Positions 32,635 through 41,369 of a DNA stretch of 64,000 bases are shown one piece after another. The position numbers and the translations under genes are program-made. The stretch spans positions 39,745 to 103,744 of the forward strand of contig JBEHWI010000006.1 in assembly GCA_040217815.1 (NCBI GenBank). The letters are read 5' to 3'. The first letter of the stretch is position 1. Every line of letters begins with the position of its first letter. The stretch comes from UBA5314 sp040217815 (GTDB taxonomy: Bacteria; Bacillota; Syntrophomonadia; Syntrophomonadales; Syntrophomonadaceae). A model generated the notes under the pieces. That model worked only from the letters and a program-made list of their open reading frames with translations. It was not told the origin of the DNA and ran no database searches.

Positions 32635-33699
32635 ATGGTAAAAGCGATTCGAATATTGGGTTTAGTTATGCTATTGCTTATTTGTGCTCCAGCAGTAGCT
32701 TGGGCAGCACCTACTGTACTTATAAACGGCCATTCTCTGGAGATGGAGGTCTCCCCGCAGATAATCCAGGATCGAGTTATGGTGCCTATCAGTTCGATCT
32801 TCGGGGAATTGGGAGCCGAAGTCACCTGGATGGATGAGACTAAGACTATCCTTGCTAAAAAAGATAAGACCCTCCTTGTAATACAGATTGGAAAAACTAA
32901 CGCTATCATAAACGGCAAAACTCAGACCCTGGACAGCCCACCGGTAATTGTGGATGGACGCACCCTGGTTCCCCTGAGTTTTGTCGCCACCGCTCTGGAC
33001 GCCAAGGTCGCCTGGGATGGACCCACCGAGACAGTGTCTATAATGTTGAAAAAGGCCCCGGTAAAAGACTGGTCACTCACCCCTTCAGATATATTCAAAC
33101 AGGTCGAACCGTCGGTGTTTACAGTTGTAACCTTTACCAGCGATCTAGAATTCTGGGGATACGGTGATGGCCTGGTAGTCAGGGACGGTAAAATAATGAC
33201 CAACTTTGCCTTGATCGACGGCGCTGCCTGGGCCTGTATTGAACTGCCTGACAAATCTATTCTGGTAAGCAGGGAAGTCGGCGGGTATAGCAAAGAACAG
33301 GATGTCGCCATACTTAAATTCCCTAAAAGGGATGTCTTAAAACCGGCTATTCTGGGAGATTCCGATTTATTAACGACCGGCAGCAGGATATATTTTATCG
33401 GCTGCCCGTTTGGTCTGGAAAAGACGATGGCTGATGGACTTGTCAGTAGCGCCCGGCGAAAGGTTGACGATATGAATCTGATGCAGATATCGGCTCCCAT
33501 GGATTTTTCAACTATGGGAGGTTTTCTGTTCAACACCAGGGGCGAACTGGTCGGATTGAATTTCGCAGATTCTGAATATATAGAAGCACAGGAACTAAAC
33601 TTTGTGACTCCCATTAATGATATCAAAAGTCTGATCGAGTCAGACACCTTCGTTCCTATGGGTTCGATAGAAGGTTATTATGCTCTCTACGGGATATAA
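32635..33699 (+). CDS. Inactive paralogue of the secreted HtrA-like protease
   Basis: 354 residues with the same layout as its upstream neighbour: a signal peptide (ending AVAWA), the copper-amine-oxidase-N-like domain (26-140) and a trypsin-like fold. The catalytic His is replaced by Ala192 (TNFALIDGA) and the Ser by Met294 (DFSTMGGFLFN); only Asp223 remains. It therefore cannot be a normal serine protease. It may bind substrates or regulate the active copy. ATG at 32635 is preferred, with AGGA eight bases upstream and a signal peptide beginning at once; earlier in-frame starts add nothing. Confidence 0.82.
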   Translation: MVKAIRILGLVMLLLICAPAVAWAAPTVLINGHSLEMEVSPQIIQDRVMVPISSIFGELGAEVTWMDETKTILAKKDKTLLVIQIGKTNAIINGKTQTLDSPPVIVDGRTLVPLSFVATALDAKVAWDGPTETVSIMLKKAPVKDWSLTPSDIFKQVEPSVFTVVTFTSDLEFWGYGDGLVVRDGKIMTNFALIDGAAWACIELPDKSILVSREVGGYSKEQDVAILKFPKRDVLKPAILGDSDLLTTGSRIYFIGCPFGLEKTMADGLVSSARRKVDDMNLMQISAPMDFSTMGGFLFNTRGELVGLNFADSEYIEAQELNFVTPINDIKSLIESDTFVPMGSIEGYYALYGI

Positions 33700-33734
33700 T
33701 TAAAACTTGTTAGCCAAACGACCTGATCCTTTTA

Positions 33735-33756
33735 CCCCTGTTTTACAGGGGTTTTC
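33735..33756 (+). terminator. Terminator after protease pair
   Basis: CCCCTG-TTTTA-CAGGGG followed by TTTTCT on the plus strand, immediately before the convergent regulator gene. Confidence 0.75.
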
Positions 33757-34272
33757 TCACTCTATCTCAGGGCTTTCCAAAGCACTTATAGCTTCGCTTA
33801 ATACTTTGTAACTCCACTCGTACTGTTTCTCCAGCCTATCCAAATCGTAGAAGTGTTTGGCTGCTCGCTCCTTGAGATCCGCGTCCGGAGAATCAATGAT
33901 TTCGTTTAACAGCTCTTTACATCGATTGATCGCCTCACTGCTGATTTCCATTTCCCGTTGCATATTGCTGCGCAGGGATTCAACCATTATCTTGGAGAAA
34001 TTCCGTTCCGCTTCATAGTAGTCGCGGCGGCTTCCTTTTACCCATACCTTGCGCACGTTTTTAACGGCTTCCAAAAGCCGTATATTGACACTGACAGTAG
34101 CCTTGCTGACCTGCAGTTCCCGGGCGATATCCTCCAGCCCCAGGGGCTGGTCGGCAAAAAACAACACCCCGTAGATCCTGCCCAGCACATCAGGCAAACC
34201 ATAGAGGGCATAGGACTTACCGAAGGCTTCGATAACAATATCACATGCTTCCTGCACTTTGTCCTGTTCCAA
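33757..34272 (-). CDS. GbsR/MarR-family transcriptional regulator
   Basis: A 171-residue winged-helix protein with the GbsR-type pattern GRIYGVLFFADQPLGLEDIARELQVSKATVSVNIRLLEAVKNVRKVWVKGSRRDYYEAE. The C-terminal helices probably form a dimer. GbsR relatives often repress osmoprotectant or transport genes. Here it lies directly downstream of a two-gene ABC exporter on the same strand, and a perfect 18-bp palindrome is found before that operon (37263-37280), a reasonable target. The start is ATG at 34272. Confidence 0.82.
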   Translation of the reverse strand: MEQDKVQEACDIVIEAFGKSYALYGLPDVLGRIYGVLFFADQPLGLEDIARELQVSKATVSVNIRLLEAVKNVRKVWVKGSRRDYYEAERNFSKIMVESLRSNMQREMEISSEAINRCKELLNEIIDSPDADLKERAAKHFYDLDRLEKQYEWSYKVLSEAISALESPEIE

Positions 34273-34393
34273 GATCCAGCCACTCCTTTAAAGTTGTTAT
34301 AATCCATTGTAAAAATCCCGCAATATTTGCCCGGATTTATGATAATATTGTGACTTCAGTATAAGTTTACCATGACCGTTTGCTATATGACCA

Positions 34394-35881
34394 TCAGGCC
34401 AGCAATTGTCCTAAACGCCGCTGGTATAAGAGATTTTGCAGATAAACAGCCAGCAGGATGAAGGCCAAAATCAAACCGTCAAAGGCCCAGATATGGCTCC
34501 AGGGCGCTATCCCTGGCTTTACAGCCGGCCACCCCAGCAGGACTCCGGTGAAAAGTCCCGGTAGAATCATAGTAGCCATATACCACGACAGCAGGCCGGG
34601 ATTTATTCCCGCAAAGACATATTCATAGAGCATTCCGGCAAAAAGTCCGCCTTCCCGGTTCTCCAAGTTGGTATAGAGGGCGGCTGTAAGCATCACCAGG
34701 GCCAGGTGACCGGTTAAAAGCAGGCCCAGGGAGACAGCCAGGCAAAACGCTTCCTCAACCCCTGGCGACCACCGCCAAAAAATTACGAAAAAAGCCGCTA
34801 GTACGAAAGGTACTTCTTCAACCACAGCGGTCAGCAGTTTGGCAACTCCAACCCATTTCGATTGGGACCAGGGCAATAGATAAGTGATCATACTGCCTTC
34901 CTTGGTATAAGTGCTGGCGAAGGTCTCGTGAAAATTGCCCAAAACCACCCAGAGGCAATAGATCAAAGCCCCGGCTAAGCCGGCCCCTTCCAGGACCCGC
35001 CAGTGGGACAGAGGAATGTAGGCTACAAGCAGGATGAAAACCAGGGTGTAGCGGGCATAAAAGAAGACGTTGCGCCAGTCGGTAACCAGTTCCTTGTATA
35101 AATACGCCCTTAGAACTCTTGGTAAAGCGCCCTTGCCCAAAATCCACCGGGACGCCCGGGGGCTTGTAAAGTCGAAGTCAAAGGATATCTCGGCATTATC
35201 CATACATTTACGAAAAAACCTGTTTCCATAAAAGAAGCTTCCTGTGAAAGCCAGCAACCCGGCAACTGCTATCGCAATGACAAACAGGTTAAAACTTTTT
35301 ATATTGAAAATATAAAAGGCCCCCGCTGCAATGAATCCCAGGGCTGCCGCCACCGCCCACCATACGGGGTGGGATTTGCGTCCCAGCATGACGAACATGG
35401 CAAGAAATCCGCCATTGACTGCCGTGAAAGCAACCGCCCCCAGGCCGAGCAGGGCCAGGATTATTCCCCACCAGCCCATCATCATCAGGCCCAGGGCCGC
35501 CAGGGTGGGCAGCATTAAATAGCCCGCCAGGCGTTTGACGCTTACATATGCCGCATCCAGCAGGTTGTATAAATACATTTCATTGAAAGGCAGTGGTGCG
35601 GTGGTAAAGTAAAAGGCATTGGCATTTGCAAACCAGGTCTTGGAGGCACTGGCCAGGGTTAATAAATAATACATTAAAAATAGTCCGCAAACAGTCCTCC
35701 CAAACCATACAGCCAGGGCCTGGGGAGCAAGACCCGCCAGCCAGTGGAGCATTCCGATAAACATGCCGATGCCTAAGGCCAGGTCGAAAAACAGGGCCAG
35801 GCTGTCTTTAAAAGACCAGTGGGCGGCGGCATATATTATGTTCAAGCGATGGAGCTGCAGCGCCCTTTTCAAACCGCCCAC
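34394..35881 (-). CDS. ABC exporter permease
   Basis: A 495-residue membrane protein with about 10-12 helices, partner of the ATP-binding protein whose gene it overlaps by 13 bp. It resembles large ABC-2-type export permeases of Firmicutes. The substrate is unknown. The start is GTG at 35881, with GGAGG seven bases upstream, inside the end of the ATPase gene, so translation is coupled. Downstream is the GbsR-type regulator. Confidence 0.75.
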   Translation of the reverse strand: MGGLKRALQLHRLNIIYAAAHWSFKDSLALFFDLALGIGMFIGMLHWLAGLAPQALAVWFGRTVCGLFLMYYLLTLASASKTWFANANAFYFTTAPLPFNEMYLYNLLDAAYVSVKRLAGYLMLPTLAALGLMMMGWWGIILALLGLGAVAFTAVNGGFLAMFVMLGRKSHPVWWAVAAALGFIAAGAFYIFNIKSFNLFVIAIAVAGLLAFTGSFFYGNRFFRKCMDNAEISFDFDFTSPRASRWILGKGALPRVLRAYLYKELVTDWRNVFFYARYTLVFILLVAYIPLSHWRVLEGAGLAGALIYCLWVVLGNFHETFASTYTKEGSMITYLLPWSQSKWVGVAKLLTAVVEEVPFVLAAFFVIFWRWSPGVEEAFCLAVSLGLLLTGHLALVMLTAALYTNLENREGGLFAGMLYEYVFAGINPGLLSWYMATMILPGLFTGVLLGWPAVKPGIAPWSHIWAFDGLILAFILLAVYLQNLLYQRRLGQLLA

Positions 35882-37230
35882 TCCCTTTCCTCCTGGACCA
35901 GACGCAGGAAAATGGACTCCAACGAAGCCTCGCCCATGCCGGTCAGGTTTCGCAACTCTTCAAGCGTACCGACAAACAGCAGCCGCCCCCCGGCTAGAAT
36001 GCCTACCCGGTCGCAGAGCCGTTCGACCATATCCAGGATATGGGTGGAGATAAGCACCGTCCGGCCACGGTCAGTCAGTTCCCGCATCAAGTCCTTGACC
36101 TGAATGATTCCGGTCGGATCCAGTCCATTGGTAGGCTCATCCAGGAGCACGATGGGACTGTTTTTGAGCAGGGTCCCGATAAGCGATATTTTGCGTTTCA
36201 TGCCCTGTGAGTAGGAGCCCATTGGGCGATCGGCCGCCGCCCGTAGATCGAAACGGGCTAAATAGGACTCTATATCCCTTTCCATTGTTTCAGCGGGTAG
36301 ATCATAAAGAGTGCCCAGAAAATTGAGGAACTCCCTGCCGCTCAGTCGCTCGTAGAGCATAAGATACTCGGGCATATAGGCAACCTGTTCCTGGCGTACG
36401 GTAACCATACCCGAACTCGGCTGCAATAGGCCGGTTACGGTTTTTAAAAGAGTGGTCTTACCCGCTCCGTTAGGCCCCAGCAATCCGAATATTTCACCGG
36501 GATAAATCTCCAAATTTATGTTCTGCAGTGCTGCCAGAGGGCCAAACATTTTACTCAGATTCTGCAGGCAGAATGAAGATACCCTGCCGTCCATCGGCAG
36601 TACTTTTACGCCGTTGGCCCTAAAAGTATTGGGTACGGCGTGCAAAATGGGGGATGGAGGAACCGGCTGCACTTGTTCATGGGCTGCATTATCAGCTGTG
36701 CCGCTTTCCTCCAAACGTTCTTTCAGCAGTTCCGGCTCATCGAGGTTAAACACAAACTGACTAGCAAATTGATAGGTTTTTATTCCCCTGGCTTTAACCG
36801 GCTGCTCCAACTGCAGCAAGAATTTATTGCTTTTGCCGGTGGTCATAAACATCGCCCCGGTTTTTTTATCGTTGCCGAAAGCACTGGCTCCAAAGCCTTC
36901 GCTGCTTATCATGTCGGTCGCTTCCATGGAGACAATATCGCTTAAAGGAATAACGGCACTGGCAATAGTGCCATAGCGCAGGATCAATTCATTCCCGGTT
37001 ATAATATGGGGACGGCGGGCGGGTTGAACAAAAAGCCAGTAAAGAAGGGCCAGGCTCAGCAGGAAATGTACTACCGCCACCATCAAACTGGTCCGGGGGA
37101 GGAGCCAAACCCTGGCCAGATAGTGCACGGCAACGCTTTCCAGCATAACCGCCGCTGTGAACCCGTAGAAAAAGCCCATCATTTCGCTCGTTTTCCACTT
37201 GGATAGCACCAATCCGTTGTTTTTTGACAT
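35869..37230 (-). CDS. ABC transporter ATPase fused to an N-terminal membrane/PH-like module
   Basis: 453 residues. The N-terminus has two membrane helices (about 16-75) and a domain like bacterial PH/YdbT-type (ELILRYGTIASAVIPLSDIVSMEATDM, KFLLQLEQPVKARG) to about residue 175. An ABC ATPase follows from about 220 with Walker A GPNGAGKTT, signature SYSQGMKRK, Walker B IVLLDEPTNGLDPTG and the H-loop ISTH. Such a membrane-anchored PH-like fusion to an exporter ATPase is uncommon. The start is ATG at 37230, with GGAGG upstream. It is first in the operon with the permease. Confidence 0.8.
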   Translation of the reverse strand: MSKNNGLVLSKWKTSEMMGFFYGFTAAVMLESVAVHYLARVWLLPRTSLMVAVVHFLLSLALLYWLFVQPARRPHIITGNELILRYGTIASAVIPLSDIVSMEATDMISSEGFGASAFGNDKKTGAMFMTTGKSNKFLLQLEQPVKARGIKTYQFASQFVFNLDEPELLKERLEESGTADNAAHEQVQPVPPSPILHAVPNTFRANGVKVLPMDGRVSSFCLQNLSKMFGPLAALQNINLEIYPGEIFGLLGPNGAGKTTLLKTVTGLLQPSSGMVTVRQEQVAYMPEYLMLYERLSGREFLNFLGTLYDLPAETMERDIESYLARFDLRAAADRPMGSYSQGMKRKISLIGTLLKNSPIVLLDEPTNGLDPTGIIQVKDLMRELTDRGRTVLISTHILDMVERLCDRVGILAGGRLLFVGTLEELRNLTGMGEASLESIFLRLVQEEREWAV

Positions 37231-37262
37231 AAAGCAGGCCTCCGGTCTCTTTTGTCTTATAC

Positions 37263-37280
37263 GTTTAGAATATTCTAAAC
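37263..37280. promoter_or_regulatory. Perfect 18-bp palindromic operator before ABC exporter operon
   Basis: GTTTAGAATATTCTAAAC is its own reverse complement, 32 bp upstream of the ABC ATPase start. It overlaps the expected promoter on the minus strand. It is a strong candidate for the GbsR/MarR-type protein encoded at the end of the same cluster. Confidence 0.65.
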
Positions 37281-37450
37281 ATATTATATTATGGGCAGGG
37301 CCAAATTGGAAGCATCTTTACAATTTTTACAAGCTGCGGCCAGTAAGGATACGGCTATTTTACTCGCTATGTCGGGCGGCGGGGGCAGTTCAAGCCTAAA
37401 CATTTTTTGAGATCATTATTAAACTCATTCTCAGAGAATATGTTCAAAAA

Positions 37451-37463
37451 GTGTTGACAACAC
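37451..37463. promoter_or_regulatory. Short inverted repeat upstream of recombinase-like gene
   Basis: GTGTTG-A-CAACAC, perfect 6-bp arms, 72 bp before the gene at 37535. A TATAAT lies at 37496-37501. No good -35 box at standard spacing was seen. Confidence 0.35.
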
Positions 37464-37534
37464 TCAACCGTCCGCACCTTTCAACGAACTTGTCATATAA
37501 TGGTACATCGAAACAACAAGAGAGGGATTCATAA

Positions 37535-38290
37535 ATGAACTACCGCTTATGCTTTCAGGTCTATCTCCGCCGTCAGGGTAAAAGCCCCGCCACCACCAAA
37601 AGATATTCCCGGGCTTTATCCGAGTTTCTTTCCCACCGGCCCTCCCGGTTAAGGCGGGAGAATATAGTGAAACGCCTGCAAATTGAAAATATCGAGACTT
37701 ATTGGAATTACCTCGCCACAATGCGAGGACTGCGGCCTTCAACCATAAATGGGCGCCTTACCGCCCTGTCAAACTTTGCCCGTTTTTTGATGGGTAAAGG
37801 AATCCTTGGCTACAATCCCCTGGAAATAGTGACCAGGCTAAAAGAGAACAGCGCTTGCACCCCGCCTTGCAGCGCCTCCCCGAATTCGGTCCAGGCCCTG
37901 CGCAGCGAGGTTCACAGCGACGTACTGGAACTTCCCGGCCGGGTTATAGTGGAATTTCTTTATGCCGGCCTTTCGGTACGGGAAGTCTGCGTCCTGCTTA
38001 AAGACCTGCAAAACAGCGACGACCATCTGGTGCTTGATGATCGCCAGGTTAAGCTTCATTCTGAAGCCCGCCTGGCCCTGGAGCACTATATGATTTTAAA
38101 GCCGATTCTGCTCGGGGATCGCCTTATAGTGGGCAATAGTAGAGACGGGTTTCTAAAGCCGGGAGAGGTGTATTATCTGCTGCGGCGTTTCTCCCGAAAG
38201 ATAGGAACCCGGGTAAGGGTCCGCGACCTGCGCTTCGCCAAAATCTGGACTGAAGAAGCTCTGTTCCAGGCCGAAGAAGTTGCCGCCTAG
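37535..38290 (+). CDS. Degenerate tyrosine recombinase/integrase-like protein
   Basis: 251 residues. The N-terminal SAM-like core-binding domain is clear (about 1-95: YLRRQGKSPATTKRYSRALSEFL, RGLRPSTINGRLTALSNFARFLMGKGILGYNPLE). The C-terminal catalytic domain is short. At the first catalytic Arg (usual GLRVSEL) it reads GLSVREV, the H-x-x-R box reads VRDLRFAK, and no C-terminal catalytic Tyr is evident. Strand exchange is therefore unlikely. It may be a DNA-binding remnant or a repurposed protein. No attachment sites or phage genes lie nearby. It ends inside the convergent recQ stop (4-bp overlap). Confidence 0.65.
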   Translation: MNYRLCFQVYLRRQGKSPATTKRYSRALSEFLSHRPSRLRRENIVKRLQIENIETYWNYLATMRGLRPSTINGRLTALSNFARFLMGKGILGYNPLEIVTRLKENSACTPPCSASPNSVQALRSEVHSDVLELPGRVIVEFLYAGLSVREVCVLLKDLQNSDDHLVLDDRQVKLHSEARLALEHYMILKPILLGDRLIVGNSRDGFLKPGEVYYLLRRFSRKIGTRVRVRDLRFAKIWTEEALFQAEEVAA

Positions 38291-40491
38291 AAGTTCGGGG
38301 ACTCATTTTTATTCTCGTCCTCGCTGTACGGCCCCAGTCTGTTTTTAAGAAGGGCAATGTGAATCATGAAGTAGTCAATCTCGGGCGGCAGGGCTGCCTT
38401 AATAGGAGCCAGCTTGCCGACCTCCATCGGCATGACCGTTTTCAGGATCAGTTCTTCGTGGGAGGGGCTTAAGAAGGAACTCCAATCGATGGTATGGCCC
38501 TCCTGGGACGCTCGCAACAGGTGATTCTGAATGGTTCTTAAATGCAGACTTCGCTCCCGGGCAATGTCGGCCAACGAGCTGCCCTGACCGTAGGACAGCC
38601 AGGTTTGAATATGGGAAGGAATTTTTTCCTCTTTAGGGGATTCTTCTGCCTTTCGTTTCTTAGACACTTTGGTTTGGGGAGCCGTTTCTGCCGGGGGCTT
38701 AGCCGCCTCCTGCACATCCGCCGGATTTTCCACATACTGCTGAATCAAATCCAAGAACTGCCGGCCGTAGCGTTCGTATTTAACCTCCCCCACCCCGGTG
38801 ATGCTGAGCATTTCCTCCTGGTCAAGGGGAAGGACCGCAGCCATCTTCAGCAGGGTGGTATCGGGAAATACCACGTAGGGAGGCACCTTTTGCTCTTTGG
38901 CAATCTGCTGGCGCAGGAGGCGCAAAGCCTGAAAAATACCGCTTTCCTTCGAAGCAGCAGCCGGGGCCTGGGGAAGCCTGACCATCACCTTTTCCCGGCT
39001 TTTCAGCACTTCTCGCGACCGGGTATTCAGCAGCAGCACCGGATATTTTCCTGCGGTAATGGAAAGATACTCCTCGGCGGCCAACAGGTTGATATAATCT
39101 ACAATCTGTTCGGTTTTATAATCCTTCATGATTCCGTAGGTGGAAAGCTGGTGAAAGCCCAGTTCAAGGATTCTCTTCTGGCTGGAGCCCTTTAAAACGG
39201 CAGCCACCATGGTACTGCCATAGGGCTGGCCCATCCGGTAGACGCAGGACAAGATTTTCTGGGCTTCGGTGGTGATATCCCGGATCTCATAATCGGTGCA
39301 ATTGGCGCAATTGCCACAATTCTCTTCCTGATTCATTTCACCGAAGTACTCCAGGATATAGGCTCTCAGACAGCGAGAGGTATGACAATAATCGATCATG
39401 CTGCGCAGCTTGACATACTCCATCTCTTGGCGCTCCGGCGCCAGGGTGCTCTGTTCGATCAGGTATTTCTGGATGTGAATATCCCCGGCCTGAAACAGCA
39501 GGATGCAGTCGGCTGCCTGGCCATCCCGTCCCGCTCTCCCGGCCTCCTGGTAGTAGGCTTCCAGATGGCGGGGCATGTTGTGATGGATGACAAAACGGAC
39601 GTTGGACTTATTAATGCCCAGTCCGAAAGCGTTGGTAGCCACCATCACCTGAATCTGGTCGTACAGGAAGGCTTCCTGGGTTTGATCCCTCACTTCACTG
39701 CCCATGCCGGCATGGTATCGGCCCACCTTGAAGCCAGCCGCTCCCAATTCTTGAAACAGGCCATCCACCTCATTGCGGGTGGCGGCATATATAATGCCAG
39801 ACTGCTCCGGGTGCTCTTTCAAATAGCGATGAATAAAGCGGCTGCGGTCCCCGCCCTTGATAAGTATAAAGCGCAGGTTGGGCCGGTCGAAGCTGCTGAT
39901 GAAAACCCGGGGCTTATCCAGATCCAATCGACTGGCGATGTCCAGTCTTACCCGGGCGGTGGCGGTGGCGGTGAAAGCTGCCAGCACCGGCCGCCTGGGC
40001 ATGGAGTCGATCCACTTTCCGATGGCCAGATAACTGGGGCGGAAATCGTGCCCCCACTGGGATATGCAATGGGCTTCATCGACGGCCACCAGAGAAAGAG
40101 GCAGGTCTTGAAACAGTTCGGTAAAATTTTCTGATTCCAAACGTTCCGGGGCCACATAGAGCAGCTTGATCCGACCCTCCCGGGTCCGGTAAAGGCGTTC
40201 ATTTACCTGGCGGGAGCTCAGGGAGCTATTTATAAAGGAAGCCGCTATCCCCTGGTTGTTCAGGGTGTCCACCTGGTCTTTCATCAGGGCGATGAGGGGT
40301 GAAATTACCAGGGTGGTGCCCGGCAAAAGCAGGGCCGGCACCTGGTAGCATAATGATTTGCCGCCCCCGGTGGGCATCACCGCCAGGGTGTCATGGGCTT
40401 GGAGAATACTGCCCATCACTGCCTCTTGTCCGGCTTTGAATTCATCGTAGCCGTAATATTTTTTCATGACCTGTTTTATCTTATCTTCCAT
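38287..40491 (-). CDS. recQ: ATP-dependent DNA helicase RecQ
   Basis: A 734-residue 3'-5' helicase with the usual order: helicase motifs (MPTGGGKSLCYQVPAL, VDEAHCISQWGHDFRPSY, FGLGINKSNVRFVIHHNMPR), the RecQ zinc-binding/winged helix region (CLRAYILEYFGE, NCGNCANC near 385), an HRDC domain near 520-600 (FPDTTLLKMAAVLPLDQEEML) and a C-terminal helix-turn-helix (SLADIARERSLHLRTIQNHLLRA). It acts in recombination and replication fork repair. The start is ATG at 40491. Confidence 0.95.
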   Translation of the reverse strand: MEDKIKQVMKKYYGYDEFKAGQEAVMGSILQAHDTLAVMPTGGGKSLCYQVPALLLPGTTLVISPLIALMKDQVDTLNNQGIAASFINSSLSSRQVNERLYRTREGRIKLLYVAPERLESENFTELFQDLPLSLVAVDEAHCISQWGHDFRPSYLAIGKWIDSMPRRPVLAAFTATATARVRLDIASRLDLDKPRVFISSFDRPNLRFILIKGGDRSRFIHRYLKEHPEQSGIIYAATRNEVDGLFQELGAAGFKVGRYHAGMGSEVRDQTQEAFLYDQIQVMVATNAFGLGINKSNVRFVIHHNMPRHLEAYYQEAGRAGRDGQAADCILLFQAGDIHIQKYLIEQSTLAPERQEMEYVKLRSMIDYCHTSRCLRAYILEYFGEMNQEENCGNCANCTDYEIRDITTEAQKILSCVYRMGQPYGSTMVAAVLKGSSQKRILELGFHQLSTYGIMKDYKTEQIVDYINLLAAEEYLSITAGKYPVLLLNTRSREVLKSREKVMVRLPQAPAAASKESGIFQALRLLRQQIAKEQKVPPYVVFPDTTLLKMAAVLPLDQEEMLSITGVGEVKYERYGRQFLDLIQQYVENPADVQEAAKPPAETAPQTKVSKKRKAEESPKEEKIPSHIQTWLSYGQGSSLADIARERSLHLRTIQNHLLRASQEGHTIDWSSFLSPSHEELILKTVMPMEVGKLAPIKAALPPEIDYFMIHIALLKNRLGPYSEDENKNESPNF

Positions 40492-40911
40492 AACTTGCCT
40501 CTCCCCAAAAACCAGGCAGCCGTCCTTTTGGCTCTAACAATCACCTTTGTTTAAGATCTTTGTTCTTACATCCTGCATTAGCAGGTTTATCTGGTTTGAA
40601 GGCCAGTGCTGTCAACTTACCGGGCAAAACCTCAATCAGACCACCCAAGCAATTCAAAATAATATCATCAATAATCGTTGGGCCCAAGCCCCAATACATA
40701 TTGTACTACTTCCACCTGCAGGCTGATTATAAAGACCATAAATATCTATCCTGATATCCTTTTGTCTTTTCCAAGCAATCAGCCCGTCTGACAATAATTC
40801 CATTTTTTCCATTATATGTATGAGGCAGGATCTGTCAAATCGCCTCCTAAACGGCTGGAAATCCTTTAATTCTGTCAAGTCAAAGGATCGTTCACCTTAT
40901 TCTGTCTATTC
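40492..40911. other. Intergenic stretch, no gene recognised
   Basis: About 420 AT-rich bases between the recQ start and the tautomerase promoter. They should hold the recQ promoter on the minus strand. Short open frames here lack ribosome sites and resemble nothing known. Confidence 0.3.
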
Positions 40912-40941
40912 TTGTTTTTGTTTGGTAAATTTAGATATAAT
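40912..40941 (+). promoter_or_regulatory. Sigma-A-type promoter of tautomerase gene
   Basis: TTGTTT at 40912-40917 and TATAAT at 40936-40941 with 18-bp spacing, 35 bp before the start at 40977. The -10 is perfect and the -35 keeps TTG. Confidence 0.5.
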
Positions 40942-40976
40942 TTACTTGCAGGTTTAATGAGAAGGGAGAGATGAAA

Positions 40977-41180
40977 ATGCCGGTAATCAGTCTGGATATC
41001 GGTAAACTGAGTGAGCCTGAGAAAGCGGCTTTGATCGAAAAACTCAGCCTTATCGCGGCCCAGATCACTAATATACCACTTGGCGCCTTTACCGTGGTGA
41101 TCAATGAGCTGAGTGATGCCAATATTGGGATTGGCGGCCAAAGCATAGGAGCGCTCAAAGCGCAAGCCGGTGAGAAATAA
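40977..41180 (+). CDS. 4-oxalocrotonate tautomerase-like protein
   Basis: 67 residues, the size of 4-OT subunits. The protein starts Met-Pro (MPVISLDIGKLSEPEKAALIEKL), so removal of Met would expose the catalytic N-terminal proline. This decides the start at 40977 rather than ATG two codons upstream; GGGAG lies eight bases before it. The Arg residues typical of 4-OT at positions 11 and 39 are not seen, so the substrate is probably different. It is a single gene with its own promoter. Confidence 0.8.
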   Translation: MPVISLDIGKLSEPEKAALIEKLSLIAAQITNIPLGAFTVVINELSDANIGIGGQSIGALKAQAGEK

Positions 41181-41369
41181 ACCTTGAATCGCGCCAAAGT
41201 TTCCCTCCTTTGCTTGTTAAGGTTTTGGACGCAGATGACGCAGAAGCTTCGCATATGATTAATGCAGAAAAAAAGCCTGAAAAAGTTCAATGTCAAAAAA
41301 AAGGACTGACCCCACCTCACATGAAATGGTAATCTAGACCTGTTCTACCTGCCGCTTGAGCCTACCGGA

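Noticed and set aside
37535..38290. Integrative element or prophage boundary
   Set aside because: The recombinase-like protein lacks catalytic residues, and no phage, relaxase or attachment-site pair is nearby.
40654..40878. Possible 74-residue minus-strand protein upstream of recQ
   Set aside because: It starts with TTG without a ribosome site and has no recognisable features.
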